Part shown: piece after piece, positions 1-7,662 of the stretch
Position numbering within the stretch: the stretch's first letter is position 1
Layout: the number at the start of each line of letters is the position of its first letter
From: Domibacillus robiginosus
GTDB lineage: Bacteria; Bacillota; Bacilli; Bacillales; Domibacillaceae
NCBI RefSeq assembly: GCF_000966195.1
Contig: NZ_LAHL01000005.1
Coordinates: forward strand, 1-64,000
DNA length: 64,000 bases
Reading direction: 5' to 3'
Notes under the pieces: model-generated
What the model was told of the DNA's origin: nothing
What the model saw: the letters and a program-made list of their open reading frames with translations, nothing else
The model's database searches: none
Made by a program: the position numbers and the translations under genes

Positions 1-15
1 TTTGTCTACAGTCTG
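1..15. repeat. Right end of a hairpin-associated intergenic element, cut by the window edge
   Basis: The first 15 bases (TTTGTCTACAGTCTG) match the right boundaries of the two complete elements ending at 14133 and 16991 (TTTGTCAACAGCCTG and TTTTCTACAGCCTG). As in those copies, a terminator-type hairpin follows immediately. The rest of the element would lie outside the window, so this assignment rests on one boundary only. Confidence 0.4.
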
Positions 16-46
16 AAATCCGGCCTATTAAAATAAGGCCGGATTT
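16..46. terminator. Hairpin terminator at the 3' end of the spore coat gene
   Basis: An 11-bp perfect stem (16-26 with 36-46) encloses a 9-base AT-rich loop. T-rich DNA follows on the + strand and a shorter T run on the - strand. It probably ends the coat gene on the - strand and could also stop transcription arriving from the left. Confidence 0.65.
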
Positions 47-51
47 TTCTT

Positions 52-315
52 TTAACGACGGCATCCGCATCCGCATCCACGGGTATGGCCAGGATTAGAA
101 CCAGAACCAGGGCCCCATCCCCAGTTATTTCCTGGGTAACCGGGATCAACAACTTCGTTACGTGTGATCGGCTGATAGATGTGGCGTGGTACGTTTACAA
201 TGTGCTGACGATTAATCGTCACCACTGGATGAATAACTGGAATTTCACGTTTAATATACGTATCTTTTATTACGCATTGCGGCGGACAGACGATTGGACG
301 AACATGACGACGCAT
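52..315 (-). CDS. cotD: CotD-family inner spore coat protein
   Basis: This encodes an 87-residue basic protein that starts MRRHVRPIVCPPQ. Valine, isoleucine and histidine-rich segments (HPVV, RQHIVNVPRHIYQP) resemble the middle of CotD, a component of the inner spore coat. The C-terminus is a Gly/Asn/Pro-rich tail ending in GCGCGCRR, and these cysteines could be crosslinked in the coat. I chose the ATG at 315 because GGAGGTG lies just upstream; a longer frame to 342 has no such site. The gene is monocistronic, with a hairpin at its 3' end. Family assignment is from pattern recognition. CotD proteins are short and variable, so the exact paralogue is uncertain. I expect mother-cell (SigK-type) expression but did not identify the promoter. 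Confidence 0.75.
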   Translation of the reverse strand: MRRHVRPIVCPPQCVIKDTYIKREIPVIHPVVTINRQHIVNVPRHIYQPITRNEVVDPGYPGNNWGWGPGSGSNPGHTRGCGCGCRR

Positions 316-531
316 ATTTTTCACCTCCACGCTTCTATACAAATAGTAAATGCATCAGCCTTCCTTTCCGCAACGGACAAACATCCAGCAATTCAAATAA
401 ACTTACATAATATCAAGCGGTACTTTTCGTTCAGGAGCTAGAAACCGCTCGTTCAGCCTACCCAAAAAGTTAAACCCTTTCCTTATTATATGAATCTGTT
501 CCCTTTATCGTTTGAACATCCAACAATAAAC

Positions 532-562
532 AGCCGAGCCGGTAAAATGCCGGCTCAGCTGA
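532..562 (-). terminator. Terminator-like hairpin downstream of nasA
   Basis: GAGCCGG and CCGGCTC pair around an AT-rich 7-base loop, and the stem extends outward imperfectly. It sits 16 bases beyond the nasA stop codon. The T run on the - strand is weak, so termination strength is uncertain. Confidence 0.5.
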
Positions 563-577
563 CTTTGGGAAAGTGCA

Positions 578-1777
578 TTAAGCTGATTCTTCCTTTATCG
601 CATAAGCTTTACGCCACGAAATTTGTGCCACTATTAATAGGATAAGAGCAGCAATACCAATGACTGCATAAACTGTAAATCCGGCTGCATATGTGCCGGT
701 CATTTGTTTTAATGTACCCAAAATATTAGGAACAAAAAATCCGCCTACACCGCCAGCGGCACCAACAACGCCTGTTACCATGCCGATTTCCTTTTGAAAC
801 CGCTGTGGAACAAGCTGGAATACAGCGCCGTTCCCCATCCCAAGGCACATCATGCCGATAAATAACATAATAGTAACGATTGTTAAGGAAGGCAGCGTGC
901 TAACGCCAAACATCATGACTGCTACACCGATAAATAAGAATTTAAGCAGTGCAGCTCCACCGATTTTATCAGCAATCATCCCACCGACGGGACGGAACAG
1001 GCTTCCGGCAATTACGCAAAGCGTGACGAAATCACCTGCGCGAACACTGGTTAAACCATATTGATCCACAAAGAAAATACTTAAAAAGCTGGTCAGCCCT
1101 ACAAATCCACCGAATGTCACACTGTACAGTAAACAAAAATACCAGGTATCCCGCTGTTTAAACACTTTAAAATAGTTGATAATCGGCTGAGGCTCCGGCT
1201 GTGTCGGCGCATCTTTAGCAATAAGTACATACGTAATAAAAACGAGTGTAAGAGGAATAAGAGCAAGGCCCATCACGCCATTCCAGCCGTATACCTCTGC
1301 CAGGCGCGGACCAAACAGGGTTGCCAGTACAGTTCCGCTGTTTCCAGCGCCGGCAATGCCCATTGCCAGCCCTTGAAGATGAGGTGGATACCAGCGGCTT
1401 GCCATGGGCAGTGCAACGGAAAAGCTTGCGCCGGCAACCCCAAGCAAAAGGCCGATAAAATAAAGCTCTGTCATGGAATTTCCGAAAAGCCATCCCCATA
1501 AAAGAGGAATCATGGTTACGGTCATGCCGCCAATAGCGGTTTTACGAGGACCGATTCGATCTGTTAGGATGCCGAGAATAATACGGAAAAAAGAGCCGGC
1601 CAAAATTGGAATCGCCACAATCAATCCTTTTTGAGAAGGGGAAAGGCCAAAGTCCTGCGTAATATAGACCCCGAGTGCTCCAAGCATAACCCAAATCATA
1701 AAGCTGATGTCAAAGTACAAAAACGACGCCAGTAAAGATGGTGCATGGCCGCTTTTTTTTAATTCTGCTAGTTTCAT
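578..1777 (-). CDS. nasA: Nitrate/nitrite transporter NasA (MFS, NarK family)
   Basis: This 399-residue major facilitator protein has about 12 hydrophobic segments. The segment [19 protein letters not shown] around residues 140-160 carries the glycine and asparagine-rich nitrate signature of the NarK/NasA family. The loop DRIGPRK after TM2 is the usual MFS motif. It would import nitrate, and perhaps nitrite, for assimilation. It is transcribed away from nasB-nasC, the same divergent arrangement as in Bacillus subtilis. A TnrA-like box lies upstream at the spacing expected for activation. Start: ATG at 1777 preceded by GGAGAGGAA. It ends with a charged tail and shows no sign of decay. Confidence 0.92.
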   Translation of the reverse strand: MKLAELKKSGHAPSLLASFLYFDISFMIWVMLGALGVYITQDFGLSPSQKGLIVAIPILAGSFFRIILGILTDRIGPRKTAIGGMTVTMIPLLWGWLFGNSMTELYFIGLLLGVAGASFSVALPMASRWYPPHLQGLAMGIAGAGNSGTVLATLFGPRLAEVYGWNGVMGLALIPLTLVFITYVLIAKDAPTQPEPQPIINYFKVFKQRDTWYFCLLYSVTFGGFVGLTSFLSIFFVDQYGLTSVRAGDFVTLCVIAGSLFRPVGGMIADKIGGAALLKFLFIGVAVMMFGVSTLPSLTIVTIMLFIGMMCLGMGNGAVFQLVPQRFQKEIGMVTGVVGAAGGVGGFFVPNILGTLKQMTGTYAAGFTVYAVIGIAALILLIVAQISWRKAYAIKEESA

Positions 1778-1823
1778 GTGTTCCTCTCCTTCACGTTAAG
1801 TAGTGGATAAGTTGCTTACCGTT

Positions 1824-1852
1824 AGTGTAGGTGTGTGAAAAGATACTTTCCA
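1824..1852 (-). promoter_or_regulatory. Candidate nasA promoter
   Basis: On the - strand, TGGAAA (1852-1847) and TACACT (1829-1824) are separated by 17 bases, each matching four of six sigma-A consensus bases. The predicted start near 1817 puts the TnrA-like box centre (1867) at about -50, the spacing known for TnrA-activated genes. Confidence 0.5.
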
Positions 1853-1858
1853 TATACT

Positions 1859-1875
1859 TGTTAGAAAACCTTACT
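1859..1875. promoter_or_regulatory. TnrA/GlnR-like box in the nasA-nasB intergenic region
   Basis: TGTTAGAAAACCTTACT matches the TnrA consensus TGTNANAWWWTMTNACA at 15 of 17 positions. TnrA activates nitrate assimilation genes under nitrogen limitation in Bacillus, so nitrogen control of this divergent locus is the natural inference. No tnrA gene lies in the window. Confidence 0.6.
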
Positions 1876-1904
1876 AATTATTTTAAAAAATCAAAAAAAT
1901 CTGA

Positions 1905-1933
1905 TTGACTTTCGAAAAAACGTTTTATATTGT
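1905..1933 (+). promoter_or_regulatory. Candidate promoter for the nasB-nasC operon
   Basis: TTGACT (1905-1910) is followed after 17 bases by TATTGT (1928-1933). Transcription would start about 30 bases ahead of the small ORF at 1967, which would therefore be the first cistron. Confidence 0.4.
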
Positions 1934-1966
1934 GTTAGTTAAGCTGACACGAAAAAAGGAGTGATC

Positions 1967-2098
1967 ATGATGAAAATCATAACGATGATGTGGGTATGGA
2001 TAGCGAACGGAGATGCCTGCACAGAATCGGCCCAATCACTGCATACATCATTTACGGGGAACGAAACGTATTGGAACCCGGCCTTCAAAGCGGACTAA
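1967..2098 (+). CDS. Small 43-residue ORF leading the nasB-nasC operon, function unknown
   Basis: An ATG at 1967 (with a second at 1970) follows AAAAGGAGTG at good spacing and opens a 43-codon frame. It ends at TAA 2098, 21 bases before nasB. The peptide begins MMKIITMMWVWIANG, a short hydrophobic, tryptophan-containing head, and continues polar with a single cysteine. I recognise no family. It could be a genuine small protein, a leader peptide coupled to nasB translation, or the remains of a longer gene. The strong ribosome binding site and its position directly after the promoter are the reasons to report it. Confidence 0.5.
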   Translation: MMKIITMMWVWIANGDACTESAQSLHTSFTGNETYWNPAFKAD

Positions 2099-2119
2099 AA
2101 AGAAGAGAGGGGTTTCTCC

Positions 2120-4387
2120 ATGAACAAAAGAAAGCTAGTTGTGGTTGGAAACGGGATGGCCGGTGTTCGTGCGGTAGAAGAAATTTTAAAGATTCAGCCA
2201 GATAAATTTGAGATTACGATATTTGGGAAGGAGCCGCATCCAAACTACAATCGAATCTTACTGTCTAAAGTTCTTCAAGGAGATACGACGGTCGAAAGCA
2301 TCACCTTAAATGACTGGTCATGGTATGAGGCAAACGAAATTACTCTTTATACAGGTGAGCCAGTCGTACAAATTAATACAAATCAAAAATATGTTGTAAC
2401 CTCCAAAGAGCGTTTGGTGCCGTATGATGAATTAATTCTTGCAACGGGTTCTCTACCGTTTATGCTACCGCTTCCGGGCGCTAAAAAAGAAGGCGTAACC
2501 GCGTTTCGCGATATATATGACTGCGAGAAAATGGTTAAAGCTTCCCAAAAATACGAAAAAGCTATCGTTATTGGCGGCGGGCTTCTTGGTCTTGAGGCAG
2601 CTCGCGGGCTTCTTAATTTAGGTATGAAGGTAGACGTCGTGCATATCGGCGACTATATTATGGATCGGCAGCTTGATCCAGTCGCTGCCCGTATGCTTCA
2701 AAGGGAGCTGGAGGAGCAGGGAATGAACTTTCTGCTTCAAAAACATTCATCAGAAATTACCGGCCATAAACGGGTGAAAGGAATTCGCTTTTCAGATGGA
2801 AGCTGGCGTGAAGCTGATTTGATCGTGATGGCTGTTGGCGTTCGGCCAAATACGGGAGTCGCTGCTGGTACAGACATTGAAGTAAATCGGGCTATTGTGG
2901 TGGATGACTACATGCGCACGAACATTCCGCATATATACGCGGTTGGGGAATGTGCAGAGCATCGCGGCTTCGTATATGGTCTAGTGGCGCCTTTGTATGA
3001 ACAGGGTAAGGCGCTGGCTGCCGCTCTGTGTGACCAGGAGCATCCAGGCTATCAGGGATCTGTACTTTCTACACAATTAAAAGTATCTGGTGTCGATGTT
3101 TTTTCAACAGGGGAATTTATGGATAGCGATGAAACACAGTCGATGCAATGGATAGACGGTATTCATAACACATACAAAAAAATTGTCATAAGAGACGGTA
3201 AAATTGCCGGTGCCGTATTGTTCGGCGATATATCAGAAGGTGCCCGGCTGCTTGGGATGATTCAAAAGAAAACAAGTTATAAAGTGCTTGAAAGAGAAAT
3301 GGCCCAGGGCAATGACAGCAAAGATGAACAAATTGCCGCTATGGCTGATCATAATATTGTCTGCGCATGCAACGGTGTATCAAAAGGAAAGATTATAGAA
3401 GTTGTTTGCGAGCAGTCGCTTGAAAGTGTTGAAGATGTAAAAGCGTGTACGAAAGCGTCAGGTTCCTGCGGAGGCTGCCGTCCGGTTGTAGCAGATATTC
3501 TTGATTTTATTAAAAGAAACGGAGCAGAAAAGGAAATAGAAAAAGAACCAATCTGCGCATGTACCAATGCTGAACACGGAGATGTGATTCAAGCAGTACA
3601 GCATTACCCGAACGATTCGGACGCTCAGCTGATGAGCCGGCTTGGCTGGGAATCAGATGGAGGGTGTGATGTATGTCGACCGGCTCTTCACTATTACATG
3701 AGTGTACACAGCAATCTTATTCCGGATATTGTGGAGGAACGGGCTGCAGATGGAACCTATATGGCAGCTCCGCGTATGTATGGCGGCATTACAGGAGCCG
3801 AGCAGCTTCGAGTCATTGCAGACGTAGTAGAAAAGTATAATATCCCGCTTGTGAAGCTTGCAGCTGGGCCAAGAATGGAGCTTTATGGCATTGAAGAGCA
3901 GGCGATTTCCGATGTGAGAAAAGCACTTTCTTCTGCTGTGTTTCCATGTGGAACAGGGCTTCGCGCTGTCGGCACATGTGCGGGTATACGTTATGCAAAG
4001 CATGCACTTCATGATTCGTTAACCCTGGGTATGCAGCTGGAGGAGCGGCTTGAATCGTTCATCTTTCCGACTGAATTGACAATTGCTATTTCCTCGGGCC
4101 TTGATGATGAAGCCGAGGCACACGGAGAAAACATTGGCTTAATCGGGGCACCAGGCGGATGGGAATTGTATATATCGGGTGAACGGCTTTATGTGGCCAT
4201 GAAGCCGGAGGAAGCTGTTCAAATGACAGAAGCATTGCTTACGTATTATCGTATATCGGCATTTTATGGAGAAAAAATGGACAGCTGGGCCGAGCGGCTT
4301 GGTTTAACATTGATTCGCGAAGAAATGTTAAGACGAAAACGTCGAGAGTCATCCGTTCAAAATCAACAGGCAGCCGCTGCCTTGTAA
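2120..4387 (+). CDS. nasB: Assimilatory nitrate reductase electron-transfer subunit NasB
   Basis: This 755-residue multidomain flavoprotein would carry electrons from NAD(P)H to NasC. Domains in order: an FAD site (VVVGNGMAG, residues about 6-14), an NAD site (VIGGGLLGLEAA, about 149-160), and a first BFD-type [2Fe-2S] domain starting at C415 and C417 and closing with CGGC. A second BFD domain follows (ICAC near 479, then CDVC). Last comes a sulfite/nitrite reductase-like half domain (about 550-740). That domain keeps C610 and C620 but lacks the second pair of cluster/sirohaem cysteines found in NirB and NasD, so it should not reduce nitrite. Its position directly before nasC supports NasB over NasD. 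Start: ATG with GAGAGGGG upstream. Confidence 0.87.
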   Translation: MNKRKLVVVGNGMAGVRAVEEILKIQPDKFEITIFGKEPHPNYNRILLSKVLQGDTTVESITLNDWSWYEANEITLYTGEPVVQINTNQKYVVTSKERLVPYDELILATGSLPFMLPLPGAKKEGVTAFRDIYDCEKMVKASQKYEKAIVIGGGLLGLEAARGLLNLGMKVDVVHIGDYIMDRQLDPVAARMLQRELEEQGMNFLLQKHSSEITGHKRVKGIRFSDGSWREADLIVMAVGVRPNTGVAAGTDIEVNRAIVVDDYMRTNIPHIYAVGECAEHRGFVYGLVAPLYEQGKALAAALCDQEHPGYQGSVLSTQLKVSGVDVFSTGEFMDSDETQSMQWIDGIHNTYKKIVIRDGKIAGAVLFGDISEGARLLGMIQKKTSYKVLEREMAQGNDSKDEQIAAMADHNIVCACNGVSKGKIIEVVCEQSLESVEDVKACTKASGSCGGCRPVVADILDFIKRNGAEKEIEKEPICACTNAEHGDVIQAVQHYPNDSDAQLMSRLGWESDGGCDVCRPALHYYMSVHSNLIPDIVEERAADGTYMAAPRMYGGITGAEQLRVIADVVEKYNIPLVKLAAGPRMELYGIEEQAISDVRKALSSAVFPCGTGLRAVGTCAGIRYAKHALHDSLTLGMQLEERLESFIFPTELTIAISSGLDDEAEAHGENIGLIGAPGGWELYISGERLYVAMKPEEAVQMTEALLTYYRISAFYGEKMDSWAERLGLTLIREEMLRRKRRESSVQNQQAAAAL

Positions 4388-4400
4388 AGCAGGTGAGAAG

Positions 4401-6512
4401 ATGGAAACAGCAGTCGAAAACGCAATGAAAACGGTGATGGAAACACAATGTCCTTTTTGCAGCGTTCAATGTAAAATGACGATCACAGAAACAATAGAAA
4501 AGGGGCAGAGCACTTATCATGTTGAGCCAAAACAAAATGCAGCTTCAGAAGGCCGTCTTTGTATTAAAGGACTGAACGCTTATCAGCATGCACTGACAGG
4601 TGAAAGAATTACGGAACCGCTAATGAAAAAAAACGGCCGTTTCGTGCCGGTTTCATGGGAAGAAGCGTACAAAAAAATTGCAGAGCAGTTTACAGCACTG
4701 CAACATCAATTCGGCCGTGATGTGATTGGCGTATATGGAGGCGGCTCGCTAACCAATGAAACGTCTTATACACTCGGAAAATTTGCACGGGTAGCCCTTC
4801 AGACGAAGTATATTGATTACAACGGCCGATTTTGCATGTCAGCGGCGGCCACAGCTGGCAACCAGGCGTTTGGCGTTGACCGTGGGCTAACCAATCCGCT
4901 GTCGGAAGTAAGGAAGTCGGACTGTTTGATTCTGGCGGGAACCAATATTGCTGAATGCCAGCCGACATTGATGCCCTACTTTAGAGATGCAAAAGAAAAT
5001 GGCGCGTTTATGATCGTTATTGATCCGCGCAGCACCTCGACAGCTGAAATGGCAGATCTGCATTTGAAAGTAAAACCAGGCACGGATGCTGCGCTTGCTA
5101 ACGGTCTGTTGAAAGTCATTGTAGATGGCGGATTTATAGACGAAGCATTTTTAGCTGCGCGTACAACGGGATTTCAAGAAGTAAAAGAGCATATCGATTC
5201 ACATAAGCTTGAGGATATCGCCGCTTTCACAGGTGTGCCTCAAGCGGATATCGAAGAAGCAGGCCGGAAATTTGGTCAGGCCGCCTCCGGAATGATTTTA
5301 ACGGCCCGGGGCGTAGAACAGCAAACAGATGGAGCAATGGCTGTGCGGAATTTTATTAATCTGCTGCTTGTCACAGGCAAAATTGGCAAGCCGGGGAGCG
5401 GCTATGGAGCGGTTACAGGCCAGGCGAACGGGCAGGGAGGACGGGAGCATGGCCAAAAAGCAGACCAGCTGCCGGGCTACCGGTCGATTGAAAATGATGA
5501 GCATCGTGCTTATATAGCCAAAGTGTGGGGTGTTGAACCTGACAGTCTGCCGGGCAAAGGTGTATCTGCGTATGAAATGATGGAAAAAATACATGCCCAG
5601 GAAATTCGCGCGCTATTTTTAATGGGGTCAAATCCGATTGTCTCCAATCCAAACGCAAACTTTGTAGAAGAAGGGCTGAGGAAGCTGGACTTCCTTGTTG
5701 TAGCTGATATGCTTTTCTCAGAGACTGCCCAGCTGGCAGACTTAATTTTGCCTGCTGCTGCTTATCTGGAAAATACAGGAACATTGACGAATGTAGAAGG
5801 ACGTGTGCTGCTTCGGGAAGCTGCTCGTCCAGCGCCAGGGTCCGCCAAGCAAGATTGGGAAATCCTTTCCGATATTGCTACGCTCATGGGCAAAGGCGTT
5901 TACTTTTCTTATAAAAACGCTGAAGCAATTTTTGAAGAGCTCCGTCTGGCAAGCAAAGGCGGCATTGCCGATTATTATGGTATTACCTACGACCGGCTTC
6001 GCAAAGAAGAAGGTATTTATTGGCCTTGTCCATCGCTGGAGCATTCAGGTGAAAAAAGGCTGTTTGAAACATCGTTTCCAAAGCCGGATGGAAGGGCCGT
6101 AATGGTTCCAGTGCCGAATGAGTTTCCGAAAGAACGAGCAGGGGGAGAATATCCACTTACCTTAACGACCGGCCGGGTACTTGGACACTATTTAACAGGG
6201 GTGCAGACACATAAAAGCCCTACGCTTGAAGCGCGGCAGTTTGAATCATTTGTAGAAATTCATCCTAAAACAGCCCGGCGCTTAAAAATTGAAGACGATG
6301 CGCTTGTGAAGGTGCAATCCCGACGTGGTGAAGTCATCGTCCGCAGCAAGCTGGCGGCAACGATTCGTGAAGATACGATTTTTATGCCTATGCACTGGGA
6401 TGGTATTCAAAATGTAAATAAATTGACCAGCGAAGCCCTGGATCCGTCCTGTAAAATGCCTGGCTTCAAGGTATGCGCGGCCAAAGTTACACCTGTTTTA
6501 GCGGCAAGGTAA
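4401..6512 (+). CDS. nasC: Assimilatory nitrate reductase catalytic subunit NasC
   Basis: This 703-residue molybdopterin oxidoreductase reduces nitrate to nitrite in the cytoplasm. An N-terminal [4Fe-4S] motif is formed by C17, C20, C24 and C54. A probable molybdenum-ligand cysteine lies in NGRFCMSAA (about residue 145). The rest has the bis-MGD enzyme layout, ending in a dinucleotide-binding domain with TTGRVLGHYLTG. The length fits the family. It starts 13 bases after nasB, with GGTGAG upstream of the ATG, so the two are surely co-transcribed. The cofactor genes mobA and mobB follow directly. No nitrite reductase (nasD/nasE) is in the window, so that step must be encoded elsewhere. Confidence 0.92.
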   Translation: METAVENAMKTVMETQCPFCSVQCKMTITETIEKGQSTYHVEPKQNAASEGRLCIKGLNAYQHALTGERITEPLMKKNGRFVPVSWEEAYKKIAEQFTALQHQFGRDVIGVYGGGSLTNETSYTLGKFARVALQTKYIDYNGRFCMSAAATAGNQAFGVDRGLTNPLSEVRKSDCLILAGTNIAECQPTLMPYFRDAKENGAFMIVIDPRSTSTAEMADLHLKVKPGTDAALANGLLKVIVDGGFIDEAFLAARTTGFQEVKEHIDSHKLEDIAAFTGVPQADIEEAGRKFGQAASGMILTARGVEQQTDGAMAVRNFINLLLVTGKIGKPGSGYGAVTGQANGQGGREHGQKADQLPGYRSIENDEHRAYIAKVWGVEPDSLPGKGVSAYEMMEKIHAQEIRALFLMGSNPIVSNPNANFVEEGLRKLDFLVVADMLFSETAQLADLILPAAAYLENTGTLTNVEGRVLLREAARPAPGSAKQDWEILSDIATLMGKGVYFSYKNAEAIFEELRLASKGGIADYYGITYDRLRKEEGIYWPCPSLEHSGEKRLFETSFPKPDGRAVMVPVPNEFPKERAGGEYPLTLTTGRVLGHYLTGVQTHKSPTLEARQFESFVEIHPKTARRLKIEDDALVKVQSRRGEVIVRSKLAATIREDTIFMPMHWDGIQNVNKLTSEALDPSCKMPGFKVCAAKVTPVLAAR

Positions 6513-6540
6513 AACAATCCGTTTTGGATTGTTTTTTTTA
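6513..6540 (+). terminator. Terminator of the nas operon
   Basis: AACAATCC pairs with GGATTGTT around a GTTTT loop, followed by a run of T. It overlaps the end of mobA on the other strand by three bases and may serve both genes. Confidence 0.8.
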
Positions 6541-7113
6541 TTGGTTTTCTTTGTATTTGTGAAAGTCAAGTGGTGTATTAATGTTGATAAAGGACGGCTC
6601 ATCTTGAAAAGAAACTGTTTTAAAAGGAATCCTGTGTAAAAGCGCCAGTAAGCTTTTTTTTCCTTCTCCTAACGTTTCATTCATGTAAGGAAGGCAGCGC
6701 CGGTGGTATAAAGCGACAAGCGGCTGCAATTTCGCTCCTTCTGCTGGCACAATCGCGCTATAATCAGGATGACGATGTAAAAGCAACTGCCTGATAAACG
6801 CTTCTCTTACAAAGGGAATGTCAGCGGAAAGCACAACAAACCACTCAGGCTCTTTAAACTGCGAGATAACATGATGAAGAGCAAAGAGCGGACCTTGATG
6901 CGTAGTGGTTTCCACCACCAGCTCGAATCCAGCCCGATCAAACCGGTCAGCAAGGAAACGGTTTGTAGAAAGAATAATTGGCTGCAGCCCATTGGCCCGA
7001 AGCGCATCTACACTATGCTCGTAAAAAGGCTTTTCTTTATATCGCTCAAACATTTTTGGGCGGCCATATCGTGATGACTGGCCGCCGGCAAGTACAATAC
7101 CGGCTGTTTTCAT
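6538..7113 (-). CDS. mobA: Molybdenum cofactor guanylyltransferase MobA
   Basis: MobA transfers GMP from GTP to Mo-molybdopterin, making the guanine dinucleotide cofactor that NasC needs. The 191-residue protein opens with the nucleotidyltransferase motif MKTAGIVLAGGQSSRYGRPK. It also contains LSADIPF, a match to the metal-binding L(S/A)xDxPF motif. I chose the ATG at 7113 because AGGAGTG lies upstream; the frame stays open to 7188 but without a ribosome binding site. It is transcribed divergently from mobB across 42 bases, which must hold both promoters. Nothing looks degraded. NTP-transferase domains are widespread, but the partner mobB makes MobA the clear choice. Confidence 0.9.
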   Translation of the reverse strand: MKTAGIVLAGGQSSRYGRPKMFERYKEKPFYEHSVDALRANGLQPIILSTNRFLADRFDRAGFELVVETTTHQGPLFALHHVISQFKEPEWFVVLSADIPFVREAFIRQLLLHRHPDYSAIVPAEGAKLQPLVALYHRRCLPYMNETLGEGKKSLLALLHRIPFKTVSFQDEPSFININTPLDFHKYKENQ

Positions 7114-7155
7114 CTTTATCACTCCTGAAGCTATTATAACGCGGAGGTTGCTTTC

Positions 7156-7650
7156 ATGAAAAATGTATTTCAAGTAGTAGGCTATCAAAACAGCGGCAAA
7201 ACCACATTGATGGAAAAGCTAATCCAGGCGGCCGCTGCGCGCGGGGCACGTGTTGCGTCCATTAAGCATCACGGTCACGGAGGTATGCCGGATGGGCAGA
7301 AAGACAGCGCCAGACACCAGCAGGCGGGAGCCGTTATAGCTGGTGTAGAAGGAGAAGGAGTCCTGCAGATAGCCATTACACAGGATCAATGGACGCTGCA
7401 GCAGATTCTTAGTTTATACAGCTCTTTTCCAGTAGACTTCATTTTTATAGAAGGCTACAAAGGAGAACCGTACCCGAAGGCGGTTTTGATTCGCAGTGAG
7501 GAAGACCTGCCGCTTTTATCTCTTTCGAATATCCAATGTGTGATCAGCTGGAGAGACATCCCTGAAGGCTCAGCTGATTGTCCGGTATTCCGGTTGAACC
7601 AGGAAAAAGAGTACCTTTCATTTATCTTAAGAAAAGCCGCGCTGGACTAA
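7156..7650 (+). CDS. mobB: Molybdopterin-guanine dinucleotide biosynthesis adaptor MobB
   Basis: This is a 164-residue P-loop GTP-binding protein. The Walker A motif is GYQNSGKTT at residues 9-17. IKHHGHGG (about 36-43) and FIFIEGYK (about 96-103) are typical of MobB, which assists MobA or cofactor delivery to molybdoenzymes. The start ATG follows GCGGAGGTTG. Its stop codon falls in the loop region of a GC-rich hairpin shared with the converging gene. It belongs functionally with mobA and nasC. Confidence 0.9.
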   Translation: MKNVFQVVGYQNSGKTTLMEKLIQAAAARGARVASIKHHGHGGMPDGQKDSARHQQAGAVIAGVEGEGVLQIAITQDQWTLQQILSLYSSFPVDFIFIEGYKGEPYPKAVLIRSEEDLPLLSLSNIQCVISWRDIPEGSADCPVFRLNQEKEYLSFILRKAALD

Positions 7651-7662
7651 AGCGCGGCTTTT
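7632..7662. terminator. Bidirectional terminator between mobB and a converging gene
   Basis: AAAAGCCGCGCT and AGCGCGGCTTTT form a 12-bp stem with A and T runs on either side, so it can work in both directions. The mobB stop codon lies inside the hairpin, and the converging gene stops at its right edge. Confidence 0.8.

Noticed and set aside
85-441. 118-codon frame on the + strand opposite the coat gene
   Set aside because: It is antisense to a well-supported coat protein with a good ribosome binding site, and has no start signal of its own.
1990-2205. 71-codon frame overlapping the nas small ORF and nasB
   Set aside because: It lacks a ribosome binding site and overlaps nasB by 86 bases in another frame. 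The frame starting at 1967 is better supported.
2120-4387. Assimilatory nitrite reductase (NasD/NirB)
   Set aside because: The domain order is similar, but the sirohaem/iron-sulfur cysteines are missing and the gene precedes nasC, so NasB fits better.
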